The position numbers and the translations under genes are program-made. Shown piece after piece: positions 6,777 through 8,732 of a stretch of 8,732 bases of DNA; position 1 is the first letter of the stretch, and each line of letters begins with the position of its first letter. The notes under the pieces were generated by a model that saw only the letters and a list, made by a program, of their open reading frames with translations, ran no database searches and had not been told where the DNA came from. Origin of the DNA: Tangfeifania sp. (GTDB lineage: Bacteria > Bacteroidota > Bacteroidia > Bacteroidales > Prolixibacteraceae); assembly GCA_018400515.1 (NCBI GenBank), contig JAGYMR010000110.1, positions 1 to 8,732 on the forward strand. The letters are read 5' to 3'.

Positions 6777-6821
6777 CGCTGTTTAAGCCAGGCTTCATGG
6801 TCCCGGACAGAAATGAGACCC

Positions 6822-7268
6822 CTACCTTCGTTGCCGGAAAAATTCCTGAAGCAACTCGGCGCATTCATTTTGAAGTACCCCCCCGGCAACCTTTGTTTTA
6901 GGGTGAAAGATCTTTTCCGAGTAATTCCGGTACCCCCTTTTGGGATCGCTGGCTCCAAAAATAACGCTGCCCATCTGGGCCCAGTTTAAGGCCCCGGCGC
7001 ACATCACACAAGGTTCAAGTGTTACATACAACGTACAATCATCCAGGTATTTGCCTCCTAATAAATTAGCAGCTGCTGTAATGGCCTGCATTTCGGCATG
7101 GGCAGTAACATCATTGAGTGTCTCCGATAAATTATGGGCCCGGGCAATAATTTTATTCTGAGTTACCACCACGGCCCCAACGGGGACTTCTCCCTTATCA
7201 AAAGCACGTACCGCCTCGGCAAATGCTTTTTTCATAAAATAGACATCATCAAACGGTTCAATCATCAT
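6822..7268 (-). CDS. tadA: tRNA-specific adenosine-34 deaminase TadA
   Basis: Converts the wobble adenosine of tRNA-Arg(ACG) to inosine, so that one tRNA can read several CGN codons. The 148-residue protein has the complete zinc-dependent deaminase signature: HAE at 57-59 (His57 zinc ligand, Glu59 proton shuttle) and PCVMC at 86-90 (Cys87 and Cys90 zinc ligands). GEVPVGAVVV (27-36) and Asn46 in RAHNLS are also typical. The C-terminal segment SEKIFHPKTKVAGGVL fits TadA rather than cytidine deaminases or guanine deaminase. Two ATGs in tandem (7268 and 7265) make the exact start uncertain by one residue. It is divergent from aspS across 106 bp, and no clear promoter of its own was found. Confidence 0.95.
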   Translation of the reverse strand: MMIEPFDDVYFMKKAFAEAVRAFDKGEVPVGAVVVTQNKIIARAHNLSETLNDVTAHAEMQAITAAANLLGGKYLDDCTLYVTLEPCVMCAGALNWAQMGSVIFGASDPKRGYRNYSEKIFHPKTKVAGGVLQNECAELLQEFFRQRR

Positions 7269-7342
7269 GGCAGAAAAATAGCATAAAAAAAGGAATCTTC
7301 CCCGATAAAATCAATTCGCCTGTGAAATTGCTAAAATCTTCT

Positions 7343-7351
7343 TATTTTCGC
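7343..7351 (+). promoter_or_regulatory. candidate -7 box for aspS
   Basis: TATTTTCGC differs from TAnnTTTGC at one fixed base and ends 23 bases before the aspS ATG, leaving a short leader ending in an A-run and GGCACC. No TTTG box is found at the expected spacing upstream; a TTG at 7328-7330 is too close. The region 7269-7374 is shared with the divergent tadA. Confidence 0.4.
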
Positions 7352-7374
7352 AATCAAATTAAAAAAAAGGCACC

Positions 7375-8732
7375 ATGTACAGAACAAATACGTGTGGAGA
7401 ATTACGATCCGGGAACATTGGTCAACAGGTTACACTCGCCGGCTGGGTACAACGGGTCAGGGACCTGGGGGCTATGAACTTTATCGATTTACGTGACCGC
7501 TATGGAATAACCCAGTTGGTAACCACGGAGAATAGCTCCCGTCAGGTGATGGATGGCATAGAAAAACTGGGCCGGGAATTTGTCATCCAGGCAACAGGAG
7601 TTGTACGTGAACGCTCAAGCAAAAACCCCAAAATACCCACCGGCGATATTGAAATAGAGCTCACAGGCCTGAAAATACTGAGCCCTTCGGAGGTGCCTCC
7701 GTTCACTATTCAGGAACAGACCGACGGAGGGGATGAACTCCGCATGAAATACCGCTACCTGGACTTAAGGAGGGAAAATGTCCGGAAAAACCTGGAGCTG
7801 CGGGCAAGAATGGCCCATGCCGTCCGGAGTTACCTTAATAATCGCGATTTCATTGAAACAGAAACACCCGTATTGATCAAATCAACGCCGGAAGGCGCCC
7901 GCGATTTTGTTGTCCCCTCCCGGATGAATGCAGGGGAATTTTATGCCCTTCCCCAATCCCCCCAGGTATTTAAACAGCTGCTAATGGTCGCCGGGTTTGA
8001 TAAATACTACCAAATTGTAAAATGTTTTCGCGATGAAGACCTCCGGGCCGACCGCCAGCCGGAATTCACACAAATCGACTGTGAAATGTCATTTGCAGAG
8101 CAGAATGACGTTCTGAAAACCTTTGAAGGGTTAACTCGCCATATGTTCAAAGAGGTATTGAATGTGGAGGTGGATGCGTTTCCGACGTTACCCTATTCCG
8201 AAGCCATGGAAAAATATGGAACGGATAAACCGGACCTCCGGTTTAAAATGCTCATTTCTGATCTGTCGGAAACGGTCAGAGGAAAAGGGTTTAAAGTGTT
8301 TGATTCGGCCGGATACATTGGTGCCGTTTGTGCCCCGGGAGCAGCCGGTTATTCGCGCAAACAGCTTGATGAGCTGACAAACTGGGTTAAACGCCCGCAG
8401 GTGGGTGCCAAGGGATTGGTCTATGTGAAATGGAATCAGGACGGCAGTTTTAAATCCCCGGTTGACAAGTTTTATTCACAGGAAGACCTCCTCCTGTGGG
8501 CAGAAAAGATGCAGGCAGCGCCCGGGGATCTGCTGCTGCTCCTTTCGGGAGAAAAAGCTTCCACCCTGGAAGCCCTGGGGCAACTCCGGCTGGAGATGGG
8601 CAATCGCCTGGGACTCCGCAAGGAGGGTGTTTTCCGTCCCTTGTGGGTCATCGATTTTCCCTTGCTGGAATGGGACCCGGAGACCAACCGGTTTTATGCC
8701 ATGCACCATCCCTTTACAGCCCCGAAAGAGGA
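7375..8732 (+). CDS. aspS: aspartyl-tRNA synthetase, bacterial type (3' truncated)
   Basis: Charges tRNA-Asp with aspartate. The frame runs open from the ATG at 7375 to the window edge, 452 codons of an expected 585 or so. In order: an N-terminal OB-fold anticodon-binding domain ([20 protein letters not shown] near 23-42), class II motif 1 region (about 150-165), TPEGARDF (171-178) with the aspartate-recognising glutamate, the [14 protein letters not shown] stretch, motif 2 with [17 protein letters not shown] (217-233), the bacterial insertion domain (about 290-420), then [11 protein letters not shown] and [11 protein letters not shown] at the right edge. Motif 3 and the C-terminus are outside the window. 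Residue 31 is Leu within RDLGA, as in E. coli (discriminating), not His as in non-discriminating Pseudomonas AspRS. Confidence 0.97.
   Translation, partial: MYRTNTCGELRSGNIGQQVTLAGWVQRVRDLGAMNFIDLRDRYGITQLVTTENSSRQVMDGIEKLGREFVIQATGVVRERSSKNPKIPTGDIEIELTGLKILSPSEVPPFTIQEQTDGGDELRMKYRYLDLRRENVRKNLELRARMAHAVRSYLNNRDFIETETPVLIKSTPEGARDFVVPSRMNAGEFYALPQSPQVFKQLLMVAGFDKYYQIVKCFRDEDLRADRQPEFTQIDCEMSFAEQNDVLKTFEGLTRHMFKEVLNVEVDAFPTLPYSEAMEKYGTDKPDLRFKMLISDLSETVRGKGFKVFDSAGYIGAVCAPGAAGYSRKQLDELTNWVKRPQVGAKGLVYVKWNQDGSFKSPVDKFYSQEDLLLWAEKMQAAPGDLLLLLSGEKASTLEALGQLRLEMGNRLGLRKEGVFRPLWVIDFPLLEWDPETNRFYAMHHPFTAPKE

Noticed and set aside
6777..6821. AAGCCAGGCTT palindrome in the aroA-tadA convergent gap as a terminator
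   Set aside because: The loop would be a single base, the arms are five bases and no T run follows on either strand.
1..8732. Search for a defence system, mobile element, CRISPR array or tRNA
   Set aside because: All coding space is taken by housekeeping genes plus one small membrane protein; no repeat array, transposase, integrase or cloverleaf was seen.

Overview
This 8.7 kb window looks like an ordinary stretch of chromosome from a member of the Bacteroidota, probably a Bacteroidales-like or marine relative. That placement rests on protein style (DprA, AroB, AroA, TadA and a two-helix small membrane protein of Bacteroidota flavour), on -7 promoter boxes resembling the Bacteroidota consensus TAnnTTTG rather than TATAAT, and on starts that mostly lack a Shine-Dalgarno sequence. 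It is inferred from remembered family features, not from a search. Base composition is roughly balanced and the tetramer CCGG is strikingly common.

Layout from left to right: a 5'-truncated PlsC-type acyltransferase with a C-terminal membrane region (+) converges, with a 4 bp gap, on a minus-strand block. Read in its own direction, that block is a small two-helix membrane protein, then dprA (DNA processing/transformation), then an RhlE-like DEAD-box RNA helicase. A divergent promoter region of about 95 bp (4291-4385) separates the block from aroB and aroA (+), which encode shikimate pathway steps 2 and 6. aroA converges on tadA (-), the tRNA wobble adenosine deaminase. tadA is divergent from aspS (+), the bacterial-type aspartyl-tRNA synthetase, which runs off the right edge after 452 codons.

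The genes do not form one system. aroB and aroA are a biosynthetic pair; tadA and aspS both serve translation; the helicase serves RNA metabolism; dprA handles incoming single-stranded DNA; the acyltransferase serves phospholipid synthesis. I saw no tRNA or rRNA gene, CRISPR array, insertion sequence, integrase, toxin-antitoxin pair or defence gene, and no frameshifted gene. No stretch longer than 300 bases lacks a gene.

The parts most worth a second look are non-coding: the helicase leader (perfect -7 box, long-range stem, overlapping 10-codon upstream ORF), the dprA start region (hairpin enclosing a Shine-Dalgarno and start codons, with a 9-codon leader ORF), and a hairpin plus strong Shine-Dalgarno between aroB and aroA. 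I did not find convincing evidence of a previously undescribed system.
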